Part shown: piece by piece, positions 1-10,867 of the stretch
Layout: each line of letters begins with the position of its first letter
Position numbering within the stretch: the stretch's first letter is position 1
Source: Brachycybe producta
Lineage: Eukaryota; Arthropoda; Diplopoda; Playtdesmida; Andrognathidae
Assembly (NCBI GenBank): GCA_036925085.1
Contig: JAUPFP010000017.1
Coordinates: 1,930,558 to 1,994,557 of the forward strand
Length of the DNA: 64,000 nt
Direction of reading: 5' to 3'
Translations under genes and position numbers: made by a program
Notes under the pieces: model-generated
Told to the model about the DNA's origin: nothing
Databases searched by the model: none
Seen by the model: only the letters and a program-made list of their open reading frames with translations

Positions 1-143
1 CGAGCATTCGAATGGCCCATCCCCTAGTCTTTTTACATTCAATAACAAACATTTCTAGTTTAAATGTACAAGTAAAATAATATATTAATTTAAAAACAAT
101 GCATTTTCATCAATAGAAATAAATAGCGCTGGTGGTAACTTAC

Positions 144-3100
144 CAGTGAAATATTTAGCGATGTAAAGCTGCCTGAAAACACAGTTTTGCAAGTTAATGG
201 TGAACAAGATGGCATACTGTTCAAAAATGTATTCGGATTACAAAAGTATTTCAGATCTGAAACACCTTGAGCCCAAACAGCAGCAGCAGATATCCACAAA
301 ATTACGAAAACACCAGAGACAATGAAATCCTAATAAAAGAAAATTCACAATTACCAGTAAGTCTTTAATTATATTATAAAAAAAATATTATTACAATACG
401 GAGTTGTCAAAAAAGATGCCCCTTAATTTCAAACTCATATAACTTAAAATATAGACCCTCACATTATGTCCACTGCAGGCCAGAAGTTTGAGACCACCCA
501 TAAAATGTTTATATTATTGTGATTTTATGTCCACATATAACTCAATTTCACTCATATGATCAATATTTATTCAGTTTCCGGTTGGCATTCAAGAGCACTT
601 GTTGACTGTAACTCTTCTCAATACAAACTGAAGTATTAACAATAACGACTCCCAGACAATCAATATTTATTGTCAATATGCTGTCAATATAAAAATATTT
701 TGGTTTTCATCAAACCACATCATCAGTATTCTAAATATAGATAATACATCAACCTGTTCCCTCACACGTTCAATAATACTGACAATATATACTGTATATT
801 GACAATATATATTCATCGTCTGCGGGCACCTTAAGAGGCTTTATTGCAACGTTACTTCGAAAAAATTCCACAAAGAGCGCTAGGCATCATTTTTCTATTG
901 AGCTCATAGACCCAATGTTAATTTTTAAAATACACACAGTGGCGGCAATATGTTTATCTTTCATATTTAAAGTTGTCCAATATTAAGTTTGCAAAGTGCA
1001 ATGTGCACCGTAAATATATGCTGATCGAGTGATAGAATGACAAAAAATTGCTGCTTTTCTATTTTTAAAAAGTAATTCAAAATCGCTAATTAGAACTAAC
1101 TTTTATGTGAAACTCCATGGAGCGTATACGCCCAAATAAGAAAAAACATCCATTAAAATGCTCGTAAAAAAACTTAAAAAAAAATTTTAAAAAACCACAA
1201 AAAATCAGCACGTGCACCAATGTGTTGGCTTCACTGTGGTTTAATTTTTTTTAAAATTATTTTTAGGTATTTTTAGGAGCATTTTAATGGATGTTTTTGG
1301 TTACGAGCGCATACTCAATGGTGTATAACATAAAAGTTAGAAATTCGCGATTTTGAAATAGTTTTTAAAAATATAACCGCACATTCCAATTTTTTGTCAT
1401 TCTATCACTCGATCAGCATATATTTAAGGTACACATTGCACTTTGAAAACTTAATATTGGAAAACTTTAAATATGAAAAACAAACATATTGCCTTAACTG
1501 TGTAATTTAAAAACTAACATTTTTTCTTTAACATTGGGTCTATGGGCTCAATAGAAAAACGATGCTAGCGGTCTTTGCGGAGATTTTTCAAAGTAATTTT
1601 GCAATGTAGCCCCTTAACGGGGTGAATGGGACAAAAAGTTGGACAAGAAATTAAATGTTCACTTTTATTCTAATACACAAGAAGTGTATTTTGAGATTGC
1701 CCATTTCAAGCCAACTTTGTTGTTGTATTCCAAATTCTTGTTAATAAAAAAATCCTAACTTCAATGTTTATTTACAATACAAATATTTTTTTTTTTGTAA
1801 ATGGGACAATAATGTCCTTAACTGAATTCAACATAGAATTTATTAGAATACAGTTAAACCTTGGATTGCGAGCATAATTCGTTCCAGAAAGTGTTTGTAA
1901 TCCAAAGCACTCGTATATCAAAGCGAACCAAAGGTTCAGTTGTGATCACGTTACGCTCACGTTATGCTTGGCAGACAAAGCGTACACGTACTACTCGTAT
2001 TGCAAGACCACGCTCGTTTATCAGGTTAAAATTTATTAAAAATTGTTGCTCATCTTGCAAAACACAACGTTACTTGCAATCCAAGGTTTCACTGTAGATA
2101 CTTAAAGAACACCTCACAATATAAGATTTCATACTTACAGCAGCAGGATAAAGTTGATTTTCTTGATAAACATGTTCAAATGCAACATACACAACTATTA
2201 TGCCAATGCACAATAAAAACGTGAGAACTCCGACCGTTACGAAATATTCCGCTTGAGATGAGACATCGCCAATCAATCTCACTTCCGGACAGTTAGAGAC
2301 AGTAATTTCGTCAAGACTAAATTTAAAATAAATTAAGACAATGGTTACCAAGGAGACATATGTTAGCATACAAAAAACCAAATTTCAAATGGAAACACAG
2401 TGTAATATAGAGCTGGTAAAATCCAGTGGTCCTGCATGTACCCCGGGCATAGTTTTGATCTATATACTTATAGGCTATCCCAACAAAATAAGCTATGCAA
2501 AATCGAGAGCAGTGTTGCTCAAAATGTAGTCCGCAGACCACCGGTAATTCACGGCGGCATACCAAATGAAATTTTCAACCAGACCATCTTGGATTATCAT
2601 GAATTTTGAAACACGTGTAGTAATTTGCCAAAAACAAAAATATTACAATCTTCTCATTAAAATGAGTTGTAATAACAGTGAATCCGATAACCTAATTATA
2701 ATTATATTTACAGTGCAGATGTACTTATCTGGTATTTTTCTCACTCGGTATACAGTATTATGTAAAAAAAAATCCCATTAGGGTTCCATAATGTTTTTAA
2801 TATTTTAAAAAGGTTCTTCTTCTTCACGTGGCATCAATGATTCAGAGGTGGGTAATCACTTCTTTGGACGCAATCATGTCTATAGCTATTCTTGCAAATA
2901 TCGTCATAATTCTTCCCTGTCCATTGTTTGATATTCTGGAACCAAGACAACCTTGGTCTACTGCGTGCTCTTCCCTTGTATTTTACCCTGAATGGCAAGC
3001 TGAAGCAAAGCATATTTAGGAACCCGAAGAATGTGTAACACACATATCCAACCTAACGAGTCTTCACGGTCTTCATTAAGAAACTTTAAAAGCGCCACGA

Positions 3101-4756
3101 ACATCAATGGGGTCATATATAGGCGCTGTAAGGGCGCTATATAGGCGCTGTAAGGACGATATAGGGGCGCTGACATCGTTAACACTATTAACGTTTGCAA
3201 AAAATAGTTTCTAATAATATTCCTAATTGCTTAATTAAAATATAAAAGGTATGTTATGAATAAGAAAAAAAATTAACTTACTTTAATAATCTGTCATATT
3301 CCGATTAACCGCACATAACAGGAGTAAAAGCCTGACTCAGTAGTCACTACAACTGTACATGTCTGGCAAATCTATTTTTCCGTTGGGTCGCCCGGGAAAA
3401 AAAAAGATAACGATCCAATGCAAAATGTTTGCAAGTCGTGTACATGGTTAAACCTCTTTCGCCTCGTGATCGTTTTACAGGAATTTCAACAAGTTATGAA
3501 GGCAAGTTAATTTTATTTTCTTAATCATGAGATACCTTTTATATTTTATAAGTCATTAGAAATATTTTCAAAAATGCTAATTGTTTTAACGGTATCAGCG
3601 CCCCTATATCGGCCCTTAATACGAGCCGGAGTCAGCGCCCCTATATCGGCTCTTAAAAAGGGCCGGTATAAGTGCCCCTTATATCGCCCCATTGACGTCC
3701 GCGGCGCGTCTGTATAGACCCTGTATACAAGCGTATATTCTTGAAAGGCTCTTGACTGAATATCTCTCCCAATCATGGGATGAAAAGAGTTCTATTAGTG
3801 ATGTGCGATAGCCAAAAATAAACTATCTATAGCATTAAACTATCGATTGCTAAAGCCTCATTTTCACGATGATAGTTTTCACAATAGTTGCTGTCATGGC
3901 AGCAGCAACTATCGTGAGAACTATTATTGTGAAGACCACGTGCTAGTCATTATCACACTGTTGCGATAGCACTATCACACTATCTCGTTTGACTAGATAG
4001 TTTGATAGTTGGTTGACAGTAGTTGCAATAGTAATAGTTGTTGTGTGACCGCTTGTAGGGAAATATCCACTTTGTAGGGAAATTTGGCTTTTGGAGGGAG
4101 AGAGGCAACACTGTTGTTGACTCACGTTACTTCAGGACGTGTAGGCAGTTGCTATTGTTAGAGCGAACTATCGCAACTTTCATGACAGCTACTCTCATGA
4201 AAGAACTATCGCTGTGAAAACGAGGCTTAAACCAATTGATAAGTTTGACTATCGAGTAGTCAACTATCGCGATAGTATTCCTATTCATATCGCTATCAGA
4301 ACATCACTAGATTCCACAGCCAAATTAAATTGGGAACCACTGCTTTAAGCACTTGAAAACTGAATAAAAAAAGTAATACTGGGTACATGTACAGCATAGT
4401 AAAAAAAATTGTAATGAAGGTTAAATGTTGATTACATAACAACAATTAAAAAAACATAAAACACATGATTTAATTAAAAAAAATTCTTACTTGAAAGAGT
4501 AGCCGATTTCAGTTACAATTGTTTCGTTAGAACAGCTCTGAACTATATATTTTATAACTGTCGAAAACCCACTGGTGGTAGAAAATGCAAATATGGCGAA
4601 TATCTTAAAAGAAATTATTCCAAAGAGGAACAGAAATTCAGTTAAAATATTAAAATTATCGTGTCAACTCTAAATTAAAATAAAACATACAAACTGCAAA
4701 ACACGAATCAAGCCTCGTGGCTCCTTCAGCACCTGAATGGTGATCTGTGGTGACAT
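144..4756 (-). CDS. Synaptophysin/synaptogyrin-family vesicle protein, 4 exons, 3' end off window
   Basis: A MARVEL-type four-helix protein of synaptic or transport vesicles. Exons are 4691-4756, 4491-4603, 2139-2316 and 144-329; all have GT-AG borders and phases fit, giving 181 residues. The start is chosen because a stop lies in frame just before this ATG. Residues 8-22 (VLKEPRGLIRVLQF) followed by IFAIFAFSTTSG match the family's KEP-x-G and TM1 signature. Loop 1 has C46 and C69 with an NET sequon at N48. TM2 follows the GDVSSQAEYFVTV motif (76-88), TM3 is about 121-138, and loop 2 has WAQGVSDLK and C149, C161 and C166. TM4 and the cytoplasmic tail should lie left of base 1. Family assignment is by recalled motif similarity; synaptophysin versus synaptogyrin is not resolved. 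Introns hold several MITEs, and a TE nest begins about 135 bp upstream of the ATG. Confidence 0.9.
835..1613. mobile_element. TTAA-flanked foldback element, copy 1
   Basis: The two halves are inverted copies of about 390 bp each. The outer ends read GAGGCT..TTGCAACGTTACTTCG and its reverse, and TTAA sits directly outside both ends (831-834 and 1614-1617). TTAA duplications are known for piggyBac and Kolobok elements, so a non-autonomous relative is likely. It has no coding capacity. It lies in the last intron of the synaptophysin-family gene that falls inside the window. Confidence 0.8.
1851..2094. mobile_element. pogo/Tigger-like MITE
   Basis: Terminal inverted repeats read CAGTTAAACCTTGGATTGC and CAGTGAAACCTTGGATTGC when both are read inward. 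TA lies outside each end. Size (244 bp), TA target and this TIR style fit Tc1/mariner-pogo MITEs. It sits about 45 bp downstream of an exon donor of the synaptophysin-family gene. Confidence 0.75.
3055..3735. repeat. Inverted repeat with 'GGCGC...TATAGG' arms
   Basis: Two arms rich in the string CAGCGCCCCTATATCG lie in opposite orientation at about 3060-3190 and 3585-3735, around a loop of about 390 bp. Each arm repeats the motif two or three times. It is probably a foldback-type MITE in an intron of the synaptophysin-family gene. No target duplication was identified and the family is unknown. Confidence 0.5.
3797..4310. mobile_element. hAT-like MITE (GTGATGTGCGATAG type) with a MITE nested inside
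   Basis: The outer ends GTGATGTGCGATAG and CTATCAGAACATCAC are near-mirror sequences typical of short hAT derivatives. The middle (3852-4230) is a separate MITE with AAGCCTC..TTTTCACG ends, so one element sits in another. I could not recognise an exact target duplication for the outer one. Confidence 0.55.
3852..4230. mobile_element. AAGCCTCGTTTTCAC MITE, copy 1
   Basis: An element of about 380 bp with ends AAAGCCTC.TTTTCACG and its reverse. It is internally rich in CTATCG and GATAGTT strings, so the whole unit folds on itself. Two further copies are at 11931-12311 and 56666-57059. Confidence 0.7.
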
Positions 4757-5619
4757 CTTTTAAAATAAAAATAAACACATCGATAAGAAAACTACGTAAA
4801 TATTTACCTAATTGTCTTAGTAGCATTTTACGAACGAATACGTCAACTGTAACACGAAGTAGACGATATTTCTTCTTTCGTCTAAAATTATGAAGTTGCA
4901 CACAAAAATACTTTGAAAAATCTCCGCAAAGAGCGCTAGCATCGTTTTTTTTCTTTCTTTGAGCCCATAAACCCAATGTTAAAGAAGAAATGTTAATTTT
5001 TAAAATATATAATATGTTTATTTTTCATATTTAAAGTTGTTCAATATTAATTAAGTTTTCAAAGTGCAATGTGCACCTTAAATATATGCCGATCTAGTTA
5101 TAGAATGACAAAAAATGGTAAGTGCGGTTATATTTTTAAAAACTATTTCAAAATCGCGAATTTCTAACTCTTATGTTAAACTTTATTGAGTACGCCAAAA
5201 AAAATCCATTAAAATGCTCGTAAAAATACGTAAAATAACTTTAAAAAAACAGAAAAAAACCCAGCACGTGCGCCAATGTGTTGTTGGCTTCACTGTGGCG
5301 TACTTGTGGTTTTTAAAATTATTTTTACGTGTTTTTACCAACATTTTAATGAACTTTTTTTAATGATTTGGGCGTACTCAATGGAGTTTAACATAAAAGT
5401 TAGAAATTCGCGATTTTGAAATAGTTTTTAAAAATATAACCGCATTTACCAATTTTTTGTCATTCTATCACTCGATCAGAGCATATATTTAAGGTGCACA
5501 TTGCACTTTGAAAACTTAATATTGGATAACTTTAAATATGAAAAATAAACATATTGTACGGTGGCCGAGAGGTGCAATGCCTATATACAAACACACGACA
5601 ACACCCAATACTCCACAAC

Positions 5620-5767
5620 AACTTCCAAAACTCTACGACAACTTCCAAAACTCTACGACAACTTTCAAAACTCTACGACAACTTTCAAAACTCTACGACA
5701 ACTTCCAAAACTCTACAACAACTTCCGAAACCACAACAACTTGTAAAACCACAACAACTTCCAAACT
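5620..5767. repeat. Subterminal tandem array, left arm
   Basis: About seven units of AACTTCCAAAACTCTACGAC grading into AACTTCCAAAACCACAAC. It is the left counterpart of the array at 10460-10675 in the same element. Confidence 0.9.
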
Positions 5768-5982
5768 TTACAACATATTAAATATTATTTCATTTATTTT
5801 TATTTATCATTTTTGAATTCAGTGTGCATGCGCACACTCGTTTGTGAGTGTATGCGGTTGTGAGTGTGCGTGTGTATGTTCATTTGAGTGTGCACGCACA
5901 CACGTGTGTGTACACTCATTGGATTGTGAGTGTTTACTACTTATCCCCTTTTAGGACATACACTATGTGAATTTTTTATCCA

Positions 5983-6246
5983 TCGTTTAAACAACTTAGG
6001 CATGCGTTTAAACGACTTACGCACGCATTTGAACGACTTAGGCACGCGTTTGAACGACTTAGGCACGCGTTTGAACGACTTAGGCACTCGTTTGAACGAC
6101 TTAGGCACTCGTTTGAACGACTTAGGCACTCGTTTGAACGACTTAGGCAATCGTTTGAACGACTTAGGCAATCGTTTGAACGACTTAGGCAATCGTTTGA
6201 ACGACTTAGGCAATTGTTTGAAAGACTTAGGCACTCGTTTGAACAC
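5983..6246. repeat. 21-bp minisatellite
   Basis: About twelve units of GTTTGAACGACTTAGGCA plus 3 variable bases. Because 21 is a multiple of three, both strands stay open and give spurious repetitive peptides (RLNDLGT and PKSFKRV). Confidence 0.9.
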
Positions 6247-6398
6247 TAAATTATAAGTGTGCACATGCACTCAACTGTGTGTGCACGATCATTTGTAAGT
6301 ATGTGTGGTTGTGAGTGTGCAGTTATGAGTGTGTGTACGCTCATTTGAGTGTGCATTTGCATACTCATTTGTGAGTGCATTGCATGCACGTATGTATG

Positions 6399-8092
6399 TG
6401 TTGGTCGTTCTCTGGCTAGAGAGCTTTATTTTTGAGAAAAACCAACTTAGAAAAAACTTAAAAGGTTCGAGGTCAATGAAGACCTGTAATGGTTCCAATC
6501 AAATTGACTCAACAACAAGTTTATATTAACAAGATTTTTATTTAAAGGTAAACATGAATTTTAATATAAAGTAATATAATTTGCCTGAAGGGCAAATAAA
6601 CAAAGGCAAATCAAAGGAAATAATAATTGATTATATTCTACTACTATTTTTACAATATAAAAAAATGAGAAACTATATAGTTATTACTTAATAATAAAAA
6701 CCAAAAATTCAAAAGACATGCATATATGTTAGAATAGATTTTGAAATGGTACAGGAAAAATGGTAGCTAAGTATTGTTTATACAAACAATCTTTGATACA
6801 ATCAAAATAAAAAAACAATGTTACACTTACATAAAAACAGCATACCACCTGCAGCATCAAATGAGGATGAACGCTTCCAAACTAGCTCTGACTGAGTTTA
6901 CTCTTGTTTCTCTTTAGAACCAACTGGCTACAGTACTCCATTTAAATAGAAACTATTAGCTTAGTGGTACCCTCTGAGTGTACTTAAAATAAAGCCAGCT
7001 CAAGCTACTTCTCTTTGAATCAGTCATGCTGAATTCACTCTTTAGTTTTGTCACTAGGAACCAGCAGATCTGCAGTACTCCAATAACATGGAAACTAGCA
7101 TAAATCTATGGTACCCTAATGCTTTACTCAGATAACTCAGGCTGACTATCCCAAAGCAACTATGGTCTCAGGAGCAACCATCAAACTTAGCCACAGTACT
7201 CCAATTATGGAAACTAGTGGTTTTAGTTTTGAGGTACTGCTCCAAAGTACCTTTTACTGTTGGAAGTGTTCACTGTTTAGAATTCTCCAGTGAAGATGGC
7301 TTAAAAGCCAAAAAGCCTCTCTTTTCTAAGTAATATTGTGGCCTTTTTATATAAAATAGCCTTCATAGACTAACAGTGGAGAATTCTCATTGGTCACTAT
7401 GACATAACATAATTTACATAATTTTCAGACACTTTAATTTGTATTAGAACCTTCATGGAGCATTTGTGTTGGGGGCATAAATACTCCATGTTTTCATAAA
7501 ACCAAAAGAAAAAAAGAGGGGTTGTTTGTTTTTCTTCCTGTCTGGGATTTTGGTAAATAGGCCTGGTCTAGAGAAAATAAGGTCAATTTCTAGACAGTCT
7601 AATTGTCTCTATAGTTTCTTCTGGCTTGCCACTAGAGGGGAGGGGTGGAACATTAGGTAACAAATGAAAAGAGGAGTAAATAAAAGGGGAGTAATTAAAG
7701 AGGGGATAAAGTAAAAGATGGGACTTCTTTATTTAAAAGTTTTGAGGAGGGGAATCAATCTTGTTAGACAACATGATATATAGGCCTATATTACAGATAG
7801 GCCTATTTAGGCATATGTCTCGTGTTTATATAAGCAATGTTTTAAAGAAGGGGAGGGGGAACTTTATTTTTCTTTTCTACATTAGTGGTAACTTGAACAA
7901 AAAAGAATATATCTTATGTGACAACAAGCTGTATAGGCCTCTTGTGTAGATAGGCCTACTTAGCCATGTGTCTAGTTTCAAACTTTTAATTGGGGAAAGA
8001 GACAAGGTGGAAGGAAAATGGCAAAAGTTTTAATTCTAATCCTCAACTAGGGGGAGGTCTAAACAAAATATAGTGGGTATACAGCTGTTACA
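6399..8092 (-). mobile_element. Possible solo LTR (about 1.7 kb)
   Basis: The block runs TGTTGGTC to GCTGTTACA, so it has TG..CA ends. Read on the minus strand it has a TATA-like TATATAAAAAGG near 7350 and AATAAA near 6553, in the order expected for an LTR. No target duplication is clear and no second copy is in the window, so this is tentative. It lies inside the 5557-10730 element. Confidence 0.35.
6895..7265. repeat. Three tandem units of about 130 bp
   Basis: The string C(T/C)(A/G)CAGTACTCCA, followed by GAAACTA and then GGTAC, recurs three times at about 130-bp spacing, with clear divergence between units. No coding sense was found. It lies inside the possible solo LTR. Confidence 0.65.
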
Positions 8093-8318
8093 GGCATAAT
8101 CAGAAACCCTATTGACAGAAAAGAAGGGGCTTTTAGACTTGTAAATAAGACAATAATAATAATGAAAAAACTATTTCACAAAAATGATATAATTATAATG
8201 TTCTAACTAATAAAGGTTTACAATCATTTATTACAATCAAGAATTACAATCAGATTGGGAAAAAACAATTAAAAAATCTTGATTCATGTAGAATGAAAAA
8301 AATCTTCATTCTACATAT

Positions 8319-8625
8319 GTACATTTCTCCCCCCCCCCCCCAAAAAAATGCATTTTACTTTTTTTGATTTTCTAAAGTTTAAAAAACACCAGCTTCATGG
8401 CTTTTTGTGAGATTTTTTAAACTTTATAAAAAAAACTACAGCATCTGTCAAATTGTTTGGGTATAGGTCTTTTAAGACCATTTTAATTGTTTTCTTCTTC
8501 TGTTAATGGGCTTTTTCGCATGTACATGCGAATGTCCACATGAGGCTTTAAGCTGCATTAAAATGTAAAGTAAAAGTCCAAAAAAGTAAAATATATTTTT
8601 TTTGGGGGGGGAATGTACATACACA
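8319..8625. repeat. Palindromic hairpin element (TGTACATT ends)
   Basis: TGTACATT plus a C run and AAAAAAATGCATTTTACTTTTTT on the left mirrors AAAAAAGTAAAATATATTTTTTTT, a G run and AATGTACA on the right. About 300 bp could fold into one stem. It is a small foldback within the TIR element. Confidence 0.6.
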
Positions 8626-9014
8626 CGTGCATGCGTGCACTCACAAATGAGCGTGTGCACATGCATACTGAATTCAATAATTATATAAATAAATATAAAT
8701 GAAATAATATTTATATGTTGTAAAGCAGGGTTGGCTGTTTTAAAACATTTTGTTTAAAACAGGCTGTTTAAAACATGTTTTAAACAGCATGTTTTTTTTT
8801 TAAAAAAACATAGTTTTAAATCAACCAATTTTTAAAGAAGTGTGCCAGTTAAATATTCACGAACTTAAAATCATACAATCATGGCGATTTCCCTGTACAG
8901 ACTGAAATTAGATTAGATTTATAGAATAAAAATGCCATTCACAAGCACAACCAAAATGCTGGTCACTTTTGATGTCGTTTTCGAAGTGGCGCCTCTAGCG
9001 GGACTATGGTATAT

Positions 9015-9833
9015 TGTAACGAACCACCTTGTGGTGGATAAAATATACCAAAAAGCGGTTGGCTAAGCCGCTTATTTTATCCTGGTTCGGGATGAAGGGA
9101 ACAAATTAATCCCTTTTCCTATTCCTGACAAGTTCTTCCTTGTTGAACTTTTACAGTAAAATGGATCTTTTTAGCTGTCTGCTACCCCTCGGGCTTTCGC
9201 CCGTTAAAAGCTAGTTGATCGTGCTGTCCCTTGAAGTTGCATCTAGAAGTGTTGATCCGGATTTTCACCCGGATTGGTAATTCGAGATGAAGATGATTTT
9301 AGAACTTTCGTTCTCTCCATTAAGTATAAAAAATAAGACTTGGCAATTTTAAAGTATACCATTCGTTTATTTACAATTATATTCTCTAGAATCTATGCCA
9401 AATCGGACATAGATTCTCTGTTTACAGAATCTCTGATTTACACAAAAATACACGGCCTTTTATACCCAAAAAGAGGATACTGAGAACACTTTCTCAGTAT
9501 TCTCTGATTGGGTAAAATCGAAATCAAAACCCAAACTGGCCAATCAATTTGATTAACCAGTGGTCAACAAAATATAGAAAGATGATTCATTCTATTAAAA
9601 AGACAATTTTCCAAGAAAAATACAACCCCATTGACTTAATGCTACTGTTTATCAGTATGATCTTTTTGTATTAAGGGGTGGGACTGGGAGAGAAAGAGAC
9701 CCAAGACCCAAGAGGTGACCCAAGACAGGATATTGGCGTTGTCAGCTGAGAGAACTAGGTCAATCCTCTGTACATCAGTACAAAGGGTTGACAAAGTTCC
9801 ATGCCAATCTAAAACAAAAACAAACGATCCACA
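9015..9833 (-). mobile_element. Solo LTR, family B
   Basis: On the minus strand it contains TATAAAAGGCC, a downstream AATAAA and the 3' end GGTTCGTTACA. It matches the LTR of the element at 15009-18615 along most of its length, including the string TTTTAACGGGCGAAAGCCCG. No internal region is attached, so recombination between two LTRs is the likely origin. The target duplication is unclear because the flanks are A/T-only. Confidence 0.75.
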
Positions 9834-9995
9834 AAAAACTAATATATATAGGGTGTATTTTTATATATCAGTATAAAAAGTATGGCCGATAAAGAACTAC
9901 ACAGGCATAGCCCCCTATAGATACTATCTATGGGAGGCTATAGGAGGCTCTGACACAGGCAATTAGAAATCGGGAGGGACGAACAGAAGTTCATT

Positions 9996-10218
9996 CACTG
10001 GCGTAGCAAGGGGGGCAGATGTGGCATTTGTCCTGGGTGCCAAAATGTGGGGCTGTGATAAAAATAAGGGCTTATACTTATAGTATAATTATAAATATAA
10101 CATTGTCCCAAATCCCATTGACCGTGTTGTGAACTTGGCATAATTAGGCACCCTATAATAGTATTACTGCTACTGTATAAGACCAGAAACCCTAGGAACG
10201 TTCCTAGCTATGCCACTA
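9996..10218. mobile_element. GTAGC-type hAT MITE, copy 1
   Basis: Ends CACTGGCGTAGCAAGG and CCTAGCTATGCCACTA. The flanking octamers AGTTCATT and ATTTCATT differ by one base. It belongs to the family at 11388-11800 and 49721-50394 and is inserted in the 8726-10451 hAT. Confidence 0.75.
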
Positions 10219-10459
10219 ATTTCATTTGCTCTTCTAATAAATTCACCACACACTGTACACGACAAGTCACCAACTAGTATCCCAATTTCAATTCGAAAAA
10301 TTAAACATACGAATTTAACAAGAAAAGCATTATTTTAATAAAAAACATTTTTTCTTAAAAAAAAAAACATGTTTATTTTAATAAAAAAACATTTTTTCTT
10401 AAAAAACGTTTTTTAAAAAACGTTTTATAAAAACGTTTTTTTCCCACCCTGTTGTAAAG

Positions 10460-10675
10460 TTTGGAAGTTGTCGTAGTTTCGGAAGTTGTTGTGGTTTCGG
10501 AAGTTGTTGTGGTTTCGGAAGTTGTTGTGGTTTCGGAAGTTGTTGTGGTTTCGGAAGTTGTTGTGGTTTCGGAAGTTGTTGTGGTTTCGGAAGTTGTTGT
10601 GGTTTCGGAAGTTGTTGTGGTTTTGGAAGTTGTTGTAGTTTTGGAAGTTGTTGTGGTTTTGGAAGTTGCTGTGGA
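10460..10675. repeat. Subterminal tandem array, right arm
   Basis: About twelve near-perfect units of GGAAGTTGTTGTGGTTTC (18 bp). All frames stay open because 18 is a multiple of three, so the long repetitive ORFs here are not genes. Confidence 0.9.
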
Positions 10676-10867
10676 GTATTGGGTGTTGTCGTGTGTTTGT
10701 ATATAGGCATTGCACCTCTCGGCCACCGTAATATTGTCACCATGACTGTGTATTTTAAAAATTAACATTTCTTCTTTAACATGTAGGGTCTATGGGCTGA
10801 ATAGAAAAACGATGCTAGTGCTCTTTGCGGAGATTTTTCGAAATAATTTTGCAATGTAGCCTCCTAA

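Larger units (their letters stand above)
8726..10451. mobile_element. hAT-family element with exact 8-bp TSD
   Basis: Ends are CAGGGTTGGC and CAGGGTGGGA read inward, followed by AAAC/GTTT-rich subterminal DNA. The octamer TTGTAAAG is present on both sides (8718-8725 and 10452-10459), the 8-bp duplication typical of hAT. No transposase ORF remains. It lies in the right arm of the TIR element and itself holds a solo LTR (9015-9833) and a MITE (9996-10218). Confidence 0.85.
5557..10730. mobile_element. Unclassified TIR transposon with 6-bp TSD and subterminal arrays
   Basis: Both ends begin TACGGTGGCCGAGAGGTGCA and match for about 60 bp in inverted orientation, then run into arrays of an 18-20-bp unit (AACTTCC plus a variable part). 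The target duplication is ATATTG. The arms continue inward through a matching stretch with GAATTCAGT and TG/CA-rich DNA (5770-5890 and 8640-8720). No transposase, polymerase or integrase ORF is visible; the ORFs in the arrays are repeat artefacts. Without the inner hAT it would be about 3.45 kb. Six-base target duplications are known for a few DNA transposon groups, but I cannot place it. Confidence 0.75.
4891..10867. mobile_element. TTAA foldback element, copy 2, split by a 5.2-kb insertion
   Basis: The left part (about 4891-5556) and right part (10737-10867) match the 835-1613 copy in order and orientation. Between them sits another element at 5557-10730. The hexamer ATATTG (5551-5556 and 10731-10736) is duplicated at the junction and occurs once in unbroken copies, which proves insertion into a pre-existing foldback. 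The left end lies about 135 bp upstream of the synaptophysin-family start codon. Confidence 0.8.

Noticed and set aside
5930-6270. RLNDLGT / PKSFKRV repetitive proteins
   Set aside because: Produced by a 21-bp minisatellite read on opposite strands; no independent sign of a gene.
10373-10768. Long minus-strand ORFs with TTTTSETTTTS or PQQLPK repeats
   Set aside because: They come from an 18-bp tandem array that stays open in several frames on both strands, and they have no start context or homology.
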